DNA of 64,000 bases from Paguma larvata (taxonomy: Eukaryota; Chordata; Mammalia; Carnivora; Viverridae), in assembly GCA_030068075.1 (NCBI GenBank), contig JAINVK010001252.1:58081-122080 (forward strand), in the 5' to 3' direction. Positions 42,523 through 53,585 of the stretch are shown one piece after another. Below the pieces are notes generated by a model. The model was not told the origin of the DNA, made no database searches, and saw nothing but the letters and a program-made list of their open reading frames with translations. The first letter of the stretch is position 1. Each line of letters starts with the position of its first letter. Position numbers and translations under genes: made by a program.

Positions 42523-42639
42523 ACCATTCAACAGCCCTCAAGGGTGGATATTACTGTCCTCATTTAACCGAAGAGGAATCCATGCTTGCCCCAAAGTGTG
42601 GTGGGATAGAATTCAGTTCTTTGATTCCAAAACTCATCA

Positions 42640-42915
42640 TAATTTGACCAGTTGCCCATGGGATTAAGTCCAAATTTCCTAGCAGAGATCAAACCCATTT
42701 GTCTGGCCTCTCCCTCCTGCACGCCCCTCAGGCCAGCAACTTTGAACCCCTTGCTGCTTTCCCAACATGCTGTGCAACTTTATGCGTTTGTATCTTTATA
42801 AACGATGCTTCCTTTTCACCAAATCCCCGACCTCTTTCTTTATAAGTGAAATCCCTTGAGGCTGCATCTCGAATCTTACCTCCTCGGTGGAACCTGCTCT
42901 TTGTCAGGCAGTTAA
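42640..42915 (+). mobile_element. L2 LINE fragment
   Basis: catgggattaagtccaaatt, ggcctctccctcctgcacgc, ccttgctgctttcccaacat, gctgtgcaactttatgcgtt follows the L2 section 'gggataaagtccaaactcc ... ctggcccctgcctacc ... cacatgctgttcc'. Confidence 0.6.
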
Positions 42916-42954
42916 TAAGAACGAAAGTCAACCGTATTAGTATTTCCTTTGAGC

Positions 42955-43175
42955 CATGGATGAGGCTGGCTACTCTACTGTATGTTCTACTTAATCTTTT
43001 TATGACAACCCTATGAGGCAGGCACTGAGAGTCTCATTTCCAAGGGGCACACACAGGTTAAGAGAGGTTAAGTAACTTGGCCAAAGTTCCAGAGCTAGTA
43101 AGGTTGGGACCCAGGATTTGGCCCAGGTCTGTCTGATGTTCGAGTTCAGCTGTTACCACCATGCCATATGCAGTA
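42955..43175 (-). mobile_element. MIR SINE, well preserved
   Basis: atgacaaccctatgaggcag, ggttaagagaggttaagtaa, cttggccaaagttccagagc, tagtaaggttgggacccagg, ccaccatgccatatgc is reverse-oriented MIR almost end to end. Confidence 0.88.
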
Positions 43176-46084
43176 TCCGTTTTTGGCTCTCATGGTTTCT
43201 CCCGCAGACCTGGCTTTATAGCATTTGCTCAGCCTGGTGTGACAGTGTCTGTCTCCTGGAGGCTGGGAGGTCCCGGGGGGTGGGCAGCGAGCACATCCAT
43301 TTACAATTGTGAAAACTGTACACGGAGGTGACTCAGTAATTGTTGGGAGAATGATGGTGCCTTGTCTTTACTGTGTCAACCTTGAACCTCATCTCACTGT
43401 TCTGTCCATATTACTTCAACAGCATTTAGCCCTTGGGGGAGACAAGATCTCCCCCAGTTCCTTTCTGTTGGTGTCCCTATCCCTCTGCCTCTGTGTGGAC
43501 CGTGTGCAGTTGACAACCCAGGCCCGTTCTGGCTCTGCGCTCAGACGTTACTTTGGTCACGTGGTATGCATTTCTTTATTAGGGCTTGAAAAAGGTTCTT
43601 GTTTCATCGCTGGTTAAGGAAAAGTTCACAGCTGTGAATAAAAGTTGGTTAAAAGTAGCAAAGGCAAAATGACTCCTTTTCCCCCCACAGTCTGCCTTCC
43701 TCCAGAAAAATCCCCCAGTTCTGAGCAGTCAGTGATGTGAATACACACACCCTTATGGGCTTACTCAGACTCCAGAAAGGGAAACGTGCTGAACTGTCAT
43801 TGCTCACTGATAAATAATGACAGCGGCAGCAACAATAACATCCCGACTGTGGTCAGGATGTTACATTTTACGCAATGGGAGCTCGGGTGTAGACGGGGCA
43901 TGGTCCCCACCCTCTCGTGGCTCCTGGCCCGCTATAGCACTCCGTGGTCAGGGATCTTGGCAGAGGGGCCCCAGCCAGCCTTGAGGTGGGAGGCGCAGGA
44001 AAGGCCCCCCGGGAGAGGGGAGATGGAGATTTGCAGCATTAGCAGGAGCTCGGTGCAGTGCTCAGACAGCTATCACAATGTCCAGGACAAGTGACAGTGA
44101 GGAGCATTCAAATGCAGGTCCCCTGGGGCCCAGCCTACTCTCTGCAGGCTCCGAATTCAGAGGAGTGGTGGAGCGGGGGTTACCTCCGAGGCACAGCTGC
44201 CTACTCGGGGTCTGAAGACCACCGAGGGGTGGGATAGGGCACACCAGCCCTCCCCGGCCCCCGTTTCCACCCCTCTCACGTCCAAATCACTGGCCGAGTC
44301 AGGGAAGATCGTTCTTTCCTGGGACTAAACAAATGAACGGTATAAAGAACCCACTGGCTTCTGTTGCCTTGCATTTTAACGGAGGTTCCAAACAACAGTT
44401 GCCTAAAAGATATGTCCGAGCAGCCCTGTGGAAGGGGATAGAATTATCTACCAGCTTGACAAGTGATCTGGCGTTCCGGAAGAGAACCGGCTGTGCACTG
44501 AAGGAGGCATCTTAGCTGGGCTTGGCCTGCCGGAGTCTCCTCCGGGATGCCGGGAGGAACCAGAAGGTCCTAGGTGGCATCAGGGGTTGGCCGCAGGTCC
44601 AGGGAGGGCTGCCTGACGACCAGCAATGCTACCATCAGCACCTGGTACAACCCTGGGAGGAGCCAGAGAGTTTCTCATCTTGTTCTCTCATCTTGGTTCA
44701 CTGCTGCTTTGTTGTGAGACCAGAGGCAAGGGGAGTTCAGCCCGGGCTGGGCCACCTGTGGCCCGACTCCCTCACAGGAAGTCGGAGGACACACGGCTTC
44801 ACGCACACGCTGGTGTTTTGAGTGGTTTATAAGAGCCCTGAATGTGGGCTATAGACTCATTCCCTCATGTTCCAGGACAACGGGAAGGGACGCAATGACC
44901 GGGGGTCTGGGCTGGGTCCCAGCTGATGCATAATCCTGTCTCTGGGATCTCTCCTCGGGTCACCCCCCTCCACTGGTTTTGAGGGGCGGGATAGATGGGG
45001 GCTCCGGGTGTTTCTTGGGCAGTATTCCTGGTCCCAGCGATAACAGAGGTCGTGAATTATGGACGCGGCAGCAAATGTTTTTAATCTCCCATGAAACAAA
45101 ACCATCGTGTTTTCTGCACCAGGGGCCAAGGGCGAGGGAATGAGCAAACAGCTGCTCCGATATGGCGAACTCGGGCTGACGTCAATGCGAGTCAGTCCAG
45201 GCCAAGGGCTCCACTCAGGAAGCTTGAAAGTGATACCGAAAACAAATTTGCATTTTTTCCTTTCACGGGAACTCAGCTATTCTCAGTTCCACTGAGATGT
45301 TTTCAGCAGCCTTTGCCACTAACTCGTCTGCTGAACAAACAGGGCCTGCGGGGTCGCTGGAATGCAACTTTGCTTTTCTTGCTTTCTCCTTTCCCTTTAA
45401 AATGTATTCAGCAGGATGAATGTTCCCTGGCCCGGGATGAAAACGCTGGCAAGCGCTGCCTTCTCTGCTCCTCTTAGGAAATAGTCTGTCCTAAGGTCGC
45501 TCGAAATGGAAAACAGTCTCGATTTGGAATTTGAATGTCCAGGCCAAGATATTAGTCAAAACTTTAAACTTTGACATCTCATTCTCTCTGCTCCAGCTTT
45601 GCTTGTTTAGGGCTGGAAGGCTGCGTGGGAAAGGGGGCTTCGCTGCTGGACTCGTGCCCCCCACTCCTTCTGTCCCCCCCCCCACTCAAGGTGGAAGCTG
45701 GGTGAGGGGAGGAGTGGAAAAGAGAAAGCAGCTCTTGAGTGGCGGAGTGGTGGGCGGCTGGTGGGCTCTGAGCTGACTTTTCTCCTGTTGAGGCTCTTCT
45801 AAAGGCCTGGCCTTCTCAGCCAGGTGCAGGGCTCCCTCTTCTGGGTGGCCACTTGCGAAGTTCTCCTCCATCCTTGGGGTTTACCACCAGCTCCTTGCTG
45901 GCTGGTCTCTGGCGCTCCATTGGTCATGCCGCCATACTGGCTCCCTCCCCACGTGGCCCACATCTGGTTCTTACCTGCTTCACGCAGCGCCTGCCCTGAC
46001 AATCCCTGAAATGGAGGGTGACCCCAACTCAGGGGCTCGCTCCCGGTCCCCCCACCAAAGCTGGAGTCACCTGCACGTGGGCTC
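43176..46084. other. unique sequence, about 2.9 kb
   Basis: No repeat assigned. 44830-45320 is the most motif-dense part (listed separately). C-runs at about 45675-45687. Open frames show no domain. Confidence 0.45.
45020..45320. promoter_or_regulatory. possible conserved enhancer with full CRE
   Basis: Contains gtgaattatggacgcggcag, caaatgtttttaatctccca, an E-box cagctg (45149-45154), TGACGTCA (45177-45184) and aacaaatttgcattttttcc. No repeat explains it. The mix of homeodomain, bHLH and CREB-type words suggests a regulatory element, but conservation could not be tested. Confidence 0.4.
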
Positions 46085-46500
46085 CCTGTGGTTGCTGAAA
46101 CGGGTCGCCGCAAACTTGATGGCCTAAAAGAAAAGAAATGGACTCTCCCCTAGTCCTGAGGACAGACGTCTGCAGTTTCCCTGGGGCTGAAATCGAGTGT
46201 CGGGGAAGGCTGAGCTCCCCCTGGAGGCTCGCAGGGACGACGTGCTCTTTGTCTCTTCCGGCTTCTGGGGGCTGCTGGCGTTCCTGGGGTCACGGGCCCC
46301 ATCGGTCCCCTCTCTGCCTCTCTGGTCACTTTGCCTTCTCTCCGTGTGGGCTTAAAGCTCCCTCTGCCTCCTTCTGGTGAAGATACATGTACTTGAATTT
46401 ACGACTCATCTTGATGATCTAGGGTCATTTCTCCATCTCAAGAGCCTTAATTTAATCCTTGTCCAAATACGATCACATTTATGGATTCCAGGAACAAGAC
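46085..46500 (-). mobile_element. MaLR-like LTR or related old repeat
   Basis: gtggttgctgaaacgggtcg, caaacttgatggcctaaaag, ccctggggctgaaatcgagt, ctccccctggaggctcgcag, atttctccatctcaagagcc, ttaatttaatccttgtccaa follow a common mammalian LTR-type repeat (usual form: '...acaaacttggtggcttaaaac ... ggctaaaatcaaggtgt ... ccatctcaaggtccttaacttaatc'). Family placement is tentative. Confidence 0.6.
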
Positions 46501-47772
46501 CTGACACCCCTGGGGCCTTTGTTTGGCCCCCTGGATTCTGACCTTCTTCCTCTGGATTTCCTGGCCGGGAAAGGGCTCCAGCCTTTTTGCCCTCAGCTAG
46601 AGGGAGTCACATGGTAAGCTCGCTATGTAGCTTCCTGGAAACCCCCCACATATTTGGGGTGAGTGGGTAGGCCCCCACCTGACCTCCAAGGAGCACGGCT
46701 TTTTTCAAAGATACTTCTCTCAGAAAATCACTTCTTAAAAGGCCTGTCCCTCAACAAGCTGATTTTGTTACCCTTTTTGGCAGTGGGAGGATTCAAGACT
46801 GTGGATTCTTGACCATTTCCTGTGAACACCTCTTCTGGCTTGGGAATTAAACAGCGGAAGCAGCATGGTACCCAGAGTGTCACTTTTCAACATTCCGTCA
46901 CCCTTGTGATGGAATTATTAGTGGTCGGTGCTGCCCTAGGGCTGTGCCCTTCGAGGTCGTTCATGCACACCTGGCCTGCAGAGGTTGCCCGTGGAAGGGC
47001 CCCGGGGGAGGCCGGAATCTAGACATGTGTGGCACCCTAGCCTCCATCTGTGGAGGGCATGAGGCTTCCTCCGTGAGTTGACATCACGGTGCGCCGTGCT
47101 GTCTGTGGTTCTAATCTGTTCCCTTCCCCCAAGTGCTGACCATGTCCCGGCCCTTATCCAGCCAAAGGTCTGCGGGCGGGAGGCTCGGAGAAGCAAATGC
47201 TCGCAGCGTGACAGTGGAGTTCTCGTGACAAAGGATGCAGACCTACTTCAGTCTTTGGGTTTCCAACTTGCAGCTGGTGTGCTGATCTAGAAATTTCCTA
47301 TTCTGTGGGTTAGCAGATTGTCATTTGATAAGGGTTTACTTCGTGAACTGAGCTGAGATGGACAAGCTGCTCTGGAAGGACAATGTACTCCTCAGCTCTC
47401 AGAATGTGGGTCCAGCTTTTAGGGGGAAAAAAGGAAACAGAGTTGTTTGGAAGGTTCCAGAATGTTCCGGTAATAAATCCTTTTATCTCCTTCTTTCACC
47501 TTAGCAGGGAAGACAAGTGGCCTGTCTTGTGGCTGCTAGACTAGGGAATGAAAAATCAGAGCTGGGCTAAATTCCTCGAGACTCAGGTATGCTGGTCAAC
47601 ATGAAACTCATTTGTTCACAGAGTTACCTGTGAAAACTGCAGTTTATGGAAGAAGAAACTGACAAATATCAGTTTGCTATTGTGCAAAATGTTCAAGTCT
47701 TACTGTTCAGCGTGTTGTTCAATCTCAAAGGCCGAGATTGCTCAGGGATCTGTCAGCATGCTTTGATTTTTT
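46501..47772. other. unique sequence
   Basis: No gene or clear repeat recognised. Confidence 0.4.
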
Positions 47773-47889
47773 TTTTTTAAGATTCTATTTTATTTTTTAA
47801 AAGTAATCTCTACACCCAACGTGGACTCAAACCCACAACACTGGGATCAAGAGTCACATGCTCTACCGACTGAGTCAACCAGGCACCCT
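47773..47889 (-). mobile_element. short tRNA-Lys SINE
   Basis: Poly-T tail, aaaagtaatctctacaccca, cgtggactcaaacccacaac, gggatcaagagtcacatgct, ctaccgactgagtcaaccag. A gatttttttt flank on each side may be the TSD or tail slippage. Confidence 0.9.
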
Positions 47890-48180
47890 GTGATTTTTTT
47901 TCTTTACTGAAGCATCCCTCTGCTCTTTCTCCTTTTACCATCACAACCCCCCTCATCAACAACTTGATAGAAAATTCAAGTCTTTTCATGATCTCTCCCA
48001 ACTCACCTTATTCCTGATTCTCAAAGGCCAAAATGTCGTTGGCTGAGGTGGCTCAGGGGGTCTGGTCTGAGTGGGTACATCTCTTTTCTCCATATAATTG
48101 TGGGGGAAACTGGGGGAGATTTGGGGACAGGCTTGCGGCCAGGGTTCCTCTAGTGCGATGAGCCTGAAACCTGTTACCTG

Positions 48181-48783
48181 GTGCCTTCGTTTGCCAGGGC
48201 AGCCACGGAACACCACAGATGGGGCAGCTCAAGCCACAGAAATTAATTTTCTCATGGTTCTGGAGGCTGGACGTCCAATGTCAAGGTGTCGGCAGACTCG
48301 GCTCCTCCTGGGCCTCTCTCCTCACCTTGCAGATGGCCGTCTTCTCTGTGTGTCTTCCTGTGGTCGTGCCTCTGTGCATCTGTGTCCTAACTTCCTCCTC
48401 TCATAAGGACCCTGCTCACATTGGATTAGGGTCCACCCACAAGGCCTTGTTTTACCTCCCTCACCTCTTTAAAGATTCTGTCTCCTGGGGCAACTGGGTG
48501 GCTCCGACTCTTGATTTCAGCTCAGGTCATGATCCCCCAGTTCATGGGTTCGAGCCCTGTGTCAGGCTCTGTGCTGACAGCTCCGATCTGCTTGGGATTC
48601 TCTCTCTCCCTCTTTCTGCCCCTCCCTTGCTCTAGCTCTCTTTCTTTCTCTGTCTCTCTCTCAAAAATAAATTAACATTAAAAAAAAAATAAAGACTCGA
48701 TCTCCAGATATAGTCACATGCTGAGGTACTGGGGATTGGGACTGAACACATGAATTTGGGGGAACACAATTCAGCTCATAACT
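48181..48783 (-). mobile_element. MLT1-type MaLR LTR, split by a SINE
   Basis: Reverse MLT1 order: cgtttgccagggcagccacg, ttctcatggttctggaggct, gtccaatgtcaaggtgtcgg, ccttgcagatggccgtcttc, cttcctcctctcataaggac, cacattggattagggtccac, ctttaaagattctgtctcc, then after the SINE tatagtcacatgctgaggta and gggaacacaattcagctcat. Confidence 0.9.
48471..48705 (+). mobile_element. felid SINE inserted in MLT1
   Basis: Body 48486-48690, with a deletion around the usual 'ttaagcgtccgac' segment. Flanks aaagattctgtctcc and aaagactcgatctcc (48471-48485, 48691-48705) are the TSD from the MLT1 host. Confidence 0.95.
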
Positions 48784-49261
48784 CTTGGGAACCCTTGATC
48801 TGAGCTCAGCCATTCTGGACCAGAGTGGGATGGAACTCCATGGGAAGAAGTGGACGTGGCTGTACTTTCCTACTCACAGCCCCGTTCCTCCTCATGGCAG
48901 AATTCCACTGGCTTCTCTTCTTCCCTCTGGTTGTCCTGCTCGGGCCTCCCAGCTGTTTCCCACACCAGCCCTACAGCAGGGAGAGGACTCTCCATGGCTC
49001 TGAGTGAGTGTCCTTCTTTGGTCCTTGGAGACACACCTTTTCCTTCCTAGGGAGAAGGAATCTCTCCAGTTCCTGCCTGTGGTCGCAGTTGAATTAAAAA
49101 TGAATACAAGGGCTGACCTGGGGGAGAAGGAGCCACCAGAGGTCATTGGGCAGGGTAGTAAGAAGACAACTTTAGGCATTAATTTTAGTGCCAGCATGTG
49201 ATATACCTCCTTCTCCCCTTTGGTCCCCACCCCTCGCACTTGTAGCCTCTGGTCCCAGCAG
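48784..49261. other. unique sequence
   Basis: No repeat or gene recognised. Confidence 0.35.
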
Positions 49262-49460
49262 GGCAGTGCAATGGAAAGAGTACAGGCTCTGGGGCAGATA
49301 GGCCTGGTTCGACTCACGTCTCTGCCATTTGCTAGTTGTGTGTCCTTAGCCAGGTTACTGAATCTTCTTGGGATTCGATTTAGTCATAAATAAACAGGGC
49401 TAGTAATATTTGCCTCACAGTGTTGTTGGGGCGGATTACTTGAAATCATGCATGTACAGT
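49262..49460 (+). mobile_element. MIR SINE
   Basis: tggaaagagtacaggctctg, ttcgactcacgtctctgcca, tttgctagttgtgtgtcctt, agccaggttactgaatcttc, taataTttgcctcacagtgt (MIR core), tgttggggcggattacttga. Well preserved, plus orientation. Confidence 0.88.
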
Positions 49461-49477
49461 CCCCACTACCTTCTGTT

Positions 49478-50107
49478 CAGGGCTCAACCGTGCCCCCAAA
49501 TTCCTATGCTGAGGCTCTAACTCCCAGTTCCTCAGAATGTAGCTGTTTTTGAAGACAGAATCTTTAAAGAGGTAATGAAGTTAAAATGAGGTCATTAGAG
49601 TGGGCCCCAATCCACTACGGCTGGTGTCCTTATAAGAACAGGTGATCAGAGGGTGCCTGGGTGGCTCAGTCAGTTGAGCGACTGACTTCGGCTCAGGTCG
49701 TGATCTCACAGTTCATGGCTTTGAGCTCTGCATCGGGCTCTGTGCTGACAGCTCGGAGCCTGGAGCCTGCTTCAGATTCTGTGTCTCCCTCTCTCTCCGG
49801 CCCTCCCCCACTCACGTGTGCACTCTCTCTCTCTCTCTCTCTCAAAAATAAAGAATCATTAAAGAAAAAAGAAGAGGTGATCGGGACACAGATACATACA
49901 GAGAGATGCAAGTGAGGACACTGGTGGGGGCGAGGTGGAGGGAGACGCTCATCTACAAGCCAAGGAGTGAGGTGCTTTGGAAGGAGCCAACGCTGCCAAC
50001 GTCTGATCTCAGATCTCCAGCCTCCAGACCTGTGAGAAAATACATCTCTGCGGTTTCAGCCGCCTGATCTGCGGTGCTTTCGTACTTTGCCCGGGCTAGC
50101 AAAGATA
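49478..50107 (+). mobile_element. MLT1-type MaLR LTR, split by a SINE
   Basis: ctcaaccgtgcccccaaatt, cctatgctgaggctctaact, tcctcagaatgtagctgttt, aatctttaaagaggtaatga, gtcattagagtgggccccaa, then after the SINE acacagatacatacagagag, ctacaagccaaggagtgagg, cagacctgtgagaaaataca, ctttgcccgggctagcaaag. It lies opposite in orientation to the MLT1 at 48181. Confidence 0.9.
49634..49884 (+). mobile_element. felid SINE inserted in MLT1
   Basis: Body about 49651-49869, head gggtgcctgggtggctcagt, tail tcaaaaataaagaatcatta. Flanks agaacaggtgatcag and agaagaggtgatcgg are the TSD. Confidence 0.95.
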
Positions 50108-50279
50108 CCAGGTGTGAAGCCGGTCACACAGGAGGAAGCCTGACTGTGAGGCTGTCCCCAGATCTTCCTCAGTTTCCCACCAGGGTTGTCAGAATAAGAA
50201 GGATGTACTTACTCAGAGCAGATCCTCATTCAAACCAAGAGCGTTATGGCCCCTGAGAATCAGGAAGAAGGGGAGTTAT

Positions 50280-50393
50280 GATCCCTGGATCTCAGACTTC
50301 CAGCCTCCCAGACTGTGAGAAAGTAAATTCCTGAAGTCTCTGGCCCCCAGTGTGTGGTGCTTCATTATTGCTGCCCTAGCAAATGAGTCCACC
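50280..50393 (+). mobile_element. MLT1-type LTR, 3' end only
   Basis: ctggatctcagacttccagc, ctcccagactgtgagaaagt, ctggcccccagtgtgtggtg, ttgctgccctagcaaatgag is a second 3' end beside the preceding LTR. Confidence 0.75.
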
Positions 50394-50839
50394 TGGTATG
50401 TGGACGATTTTCTTCCTTTACTTCTGCCCTCTAGCCCCTCACCACCCCCGATTTTAGAGCAGGCTTCGACTAGCCCTGCACAATTTGCAAACTGAAGACA
50501 GGATACACATGCAAAAGGCTAAACATAGAACGGGACTCAGAGAACAAGGGAAAACAAAAGGCTATGTTAGAAAAACATCTGGCACCTAAAACAAAAAGTA
50601 CCTTAAAAATCACCTAAAAGTTGGCACCTTAAAAAAAAGGTGAAAGCTAACTCTCGGTTTATGATCCCTTTTCTTGGGTTTTTCAGAGGTTCCCTGCTGA
50701 GCCCCTCTCTCCACAGTTGTGACCTGGGGAATCAGCTGAGGCTTTGCGGTCACTTGGAACCCCTGCTTAGTCTCCGTGCCACTAACTCGGGGAAAATCGA
50801 CAGCTTTGCAGTTTTGTCTTCCAGTCCGAGAATGTGGGA
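50394..50839. other. unique sequence
   Basis: No gene recognised. Confidence 0.35.
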
Positions 50840-51019
50840 TCTCTCTTTGTTTGCTTGTTCTTTAAGATCTTTCAAGAAAGTCTTATCATTTTCTTCTATA
50901 AAGGCTTGTACATCTTTTATGATTTTGTACTTCTGAGCATTTTATTTTTCTGTGCTTTTGGTATTTTTAAAACGTAAATTTTATTTTTTGTTGCCGGTAT
51001 ACAAAAAGGCAACTGAGTT

Positions 51020-51216
51020 TTTAACAAAATGTTTATTTATTTTGAGAGAAAGAGAGAGAATGTGCATGTATGCACAGTGAGCAGGGTAGGGGCAGAGAGA
51101 GAGGGAAAGAGAGAATCCCAAGCAGGCTCCGTGCTGTCAGTACAGAGCCTGATGTGGGGCTCAATCCCACAAGCCTTGAGATCATAATATGAGCCAAAAC
51201 CAAGTTGGAAAACTTA
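51020..51216 (-). mobile_element. felid SINE, head truncated
   Basis: aaaatgtttatttattttga, aggggcagagagagaggga, tgatgtggggctcaatccca, gagatcataatatgagccaa; stops before the tRNA-like 5' end. Confidence 0.93.
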
Positions 51217-51290
51217 ATTTGTTTTCTAAAGTTAAATCGAACTCGTATTTTTAATTGAAATCCATCTTGGTCATTCTATGTTAGCATTTT

Positions 51291-51530
51291 CATACATTGT
51301 TAGATTTTTTTAAAGTTTATTTTCTTATTTTTTGAGAGACAGAGATAGTACAAGTTGGGGAGGGGCAGAGAGAGAGGGAGAGAGAAAGAATCCCAAGCAG
51401 GCTCTGTGCTCCCAACATGGATTGAAACCCAGGAAACCCCGATATCATGACCTGAGCCAACACCAAGAGCTGGATGCTTAACTGACTGAGCCACCAGGCG
51501 CCCAGGCACCCCCATACATTGTTAGATTTA
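51291..51530 (-). mobile_element. felid SINE with 17-bp TSD
   Basis: Body 51308-51512. catacattgttagattt is repeated exactly at 51291-51307 and 51513-51529. The middle block is partly deleted and the head end has a small duplication (caggcgcccaggcaccc). Confidence 0.96.
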
Positions 51531-51545
51531 ATTTGCTAATTTTTT

Positions 51546-51747
51546 GGGCGTGCAAGGAAGACTCAGTCGGTTGAGCATCCAACTTTGGTTCAGGTCATGA
51601 TCTCATGGTTTGTGAGTCCGAGCCCTCAGTTGGGCTCAGTTGGGCTCAGAGCCTGGAGCCTGCCTCGGATTCTATGTCTCCCTCTCTCTCTGCCCCTCCC
51701 CCATTTGCGCTCTATCTCTTTCTCAAAAATAAATAAACATGAAAAAA
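51546..51747 (+). mobile_element. felid SINE sharing a target site with the next SINE
   Basis: Head ggaagactcagtcggttgag, gttgggctcagttgggctca (a short internal duplication), tail tcaaaaataaataaacatg. atttgctaatttttt flanks both sides (51531-51545, 51748-51762). Confidence 0.93.
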
Positions 51748-51762
51748 TTTGCTAATTTTTTC

Positions 51763-51982
51763 ATGTTTATTTACTTTGAGAGGGAGAGAGAGAAGGAGCA
51801 AGAGAGCTGGGGAGGGGTAGAGAGGGAGAGAGAGAGAGAGAGAGAGGGAGGGAGAGAATCCCAAGCAGGCTTCACACTGCAGCATTGGAGCCCTATGTGG
51901 GGCTTGAACTCATGAACCTTGAGATCATGACCTGAGCCAAAGTCTAGGGTTGGACATTTAACTGACTGAGCCACCCAAAAAA
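51763..51982 (-). mobile_element. felid SINE, opposite orientation at the same site
   Basis: Minus copy beginning catgtttatttactttgaga and ending gactgagccaccc. A third copy of the target word (tttttgctaattttt, 51983-51997) follows. (GA)n is expanded at 51822-51850. Confidence 0.93.
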
Positions 51983-52029
51983 TTTTTGCTAATTTTTAAA
52001 AAAGGATTTTAAATGGAAATTCATGATCA

Positions 52030-52410
52030 CCTGGGGCTGTGATTTGGATTGGAGATTTCCCATTTGCCCTTCCAGATGGGGTTTCCCCCTTGCCCTACCT
52101 AGTATGACAGTTACGAATGTCTTCAATGAATTATCTGGTTCAAAGTTGGGCTGGGCCAGGGGGAGCCCTGGCAGGAGACTGGAGGAAGGGAGGAGAGTGA
52201 GGTCACCCCAGGCTGGTTGTATCCTTTAATGGAAGGTCACTGGTCCTCCCAAAGTGGCCCACTCTATCCTTTCAGCTTCTGGAAACTTCTCCCTTCCCTA
52301 GTTCCTATCCCAGGTATAAGAGCCTTTGTTATTCCCCTTCAACCACAAGTTGTAAACAAATCCTCCCCCAAATTATCTTATTTCCTGCAGGGACTTTGAC
52401 TGATGCAGCC
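52030..52410 (+). mobile_element. LTR-like old repeat, family unassigned
   Basis: tggcaggagactggaggaag, ggaggagagtgaggtcaccc, ctggttgtatcctttaatgg, aaggtcactggtcctcccaa and the end tgcagggactttgactgatg resemble a widespread mammalian repeat that normally ends 'tgccgggaccctgactgataca'. It interrupts the old L1. Confidence 0.5.
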
Positions 52411-52648
52411 TATAACTCTCCTTTCTTGTAATATTCTTGCTGAGTTTTACAATCAAGAGTATAATAGCTTCATAAAAGGAAGTGGAACTGTTTCTTTTTA
52501 TGTTCTGGAATAGTGTTGGCTATTTGGTAGAACAAGTTAAAGCTTTGGTAGGACTTGCTGGTAAAACCACCTGGACCTAGTGTTTTCATTGTGAGAAGAA
52601 TTTTGCCTACTGAATTCAGTTTCATTTGTGGTCGTTAGACTATTAATG

Positions 52649-52676
52649 CTTCCCTTCCCTTCCCTTCCCTTCCTTC
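52649..52676. repeat. (CTTCC)n microsatellite
   Basis: Five or so CTTCC units followed by a CT-rich run to about 52705. Confidence 0.93.
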
Positions 52677-52839
52677 TCTTCTCTTTTTTTTCTTTCTTCT
52701 TTTTTCTTTACTTTTGGTAAGTTTGGAATACATTCATTTACAAAGTTACTGACATTTATTTTTTTTACATTATCTTCTTACTAACCTTTTTTCTCTACAT
52801 ATACTTAAGTCACTTAAACATTAATACACTTTATTCTCT

Positions 52840-53128
52840 GGGGCAGCACAGTTGAGCAGAGCGTTCCCATACACGTGCTGTCCCCAAACATGTACAGCCT
52901 CTGCCATCATTGGCGTTCCCTACCACGGAGGTACATTCGTTACGATTGATGAACCTACACTGATATAATTTTCACCCAAAGCCTGTAGTTTACATTGGGG
53001 TTCACTCTTGGTGGGTTTTGACGCTGTGTAACAACATGTATCTACGATTATAGCACCACAAAGAGTATTGTCACTGCCCTAAAAATCCTCTGAGCTCTGC
53101 CTGTCCGTCCTTCTGCCTCCAACTACTG
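52840..53128 (-). mobile_element. L1 3' UTR fragment inside older L1
   Basis: gcagagcgttcccatacacg, ccccaaacatgtacagcctc, acgattgatgaacctacact, cctgtagtttacattggggt, tcactgccctaaaaatcctc is a well-known L1M-type 3' UTR in reverse. Confidence 0.75.
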
Positions 53129-53367
53129 GTAATGTGCTTTTCATTCTTAATAATTTTTATTTGTAATCTTCTTTTTTCTTGATTACTCTTGTCCTAAGTT
53201 TGGCAATTTTTACTAGTCTTTGTAAGACCCAACTATCAGCTTTTAAAATTTCATTAATTTCTCCTTTTTTATTATTTTTTCTTTTGATTTCTTAGGTTAT
53301 TTTTTTTCCTTAATCTTTTCTCCTAAGTTAAAAGCTTAACTCGTTAGATTTCTGCCTTTCTTCCTTT

Positions 53368-53584
53368 TCTTTTTTTTTTAATGTTTATTTATATTTGAGA
53401 GAGAGAGGCAGAGCATGAGTGGGGGAGGGGCAGAGAGAGAGGAGGACACAGAATCTAAAGCAGGTTCCAGGCTCTGAGCTGTCAGCGCAGAGCCTGACAA
53501 GGGGCTCGAACCCACAGACTGCGAGATCATGGCCTGAGCTGAATGAAGTTGGATGCTTAACCCACTGAGGCACCCGGGCACCCC
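53368..53584 (-). mobile_element. felid SINE
   Basis: Poly-T tail, aatgtttatttatatttgag, aggggcagagagagaggagg, gggctcgaacccacagactg, head end gaggcacccgggcacccc. Confidence 0.95.
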
Positions 53585-53585
53585 T

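Larger units (their letters stand above)
50840..53345 (-). mobile_element. old L1 (L1M-type) ORF2 remains, heavily interrupted
   Basis: Pieces of L1 ORF2 read on the minus strand occur in the expected order: 50840-51005, 51217-51307, 51530-51545, about 51998-52030, 52410-52640 and 53130-53345. They are separated by four felid SINEs, an LTR-like repeat (52030-52410), a CTTCC repeat and another L1 3' end. Landmark words include cttgtacatcttttatgatt, cattgttagatttaatttgc, ctctcctttcttgtaatatt and cttgattactcttgtcctaa. No coding capacity remains. Confidence 0.75.
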
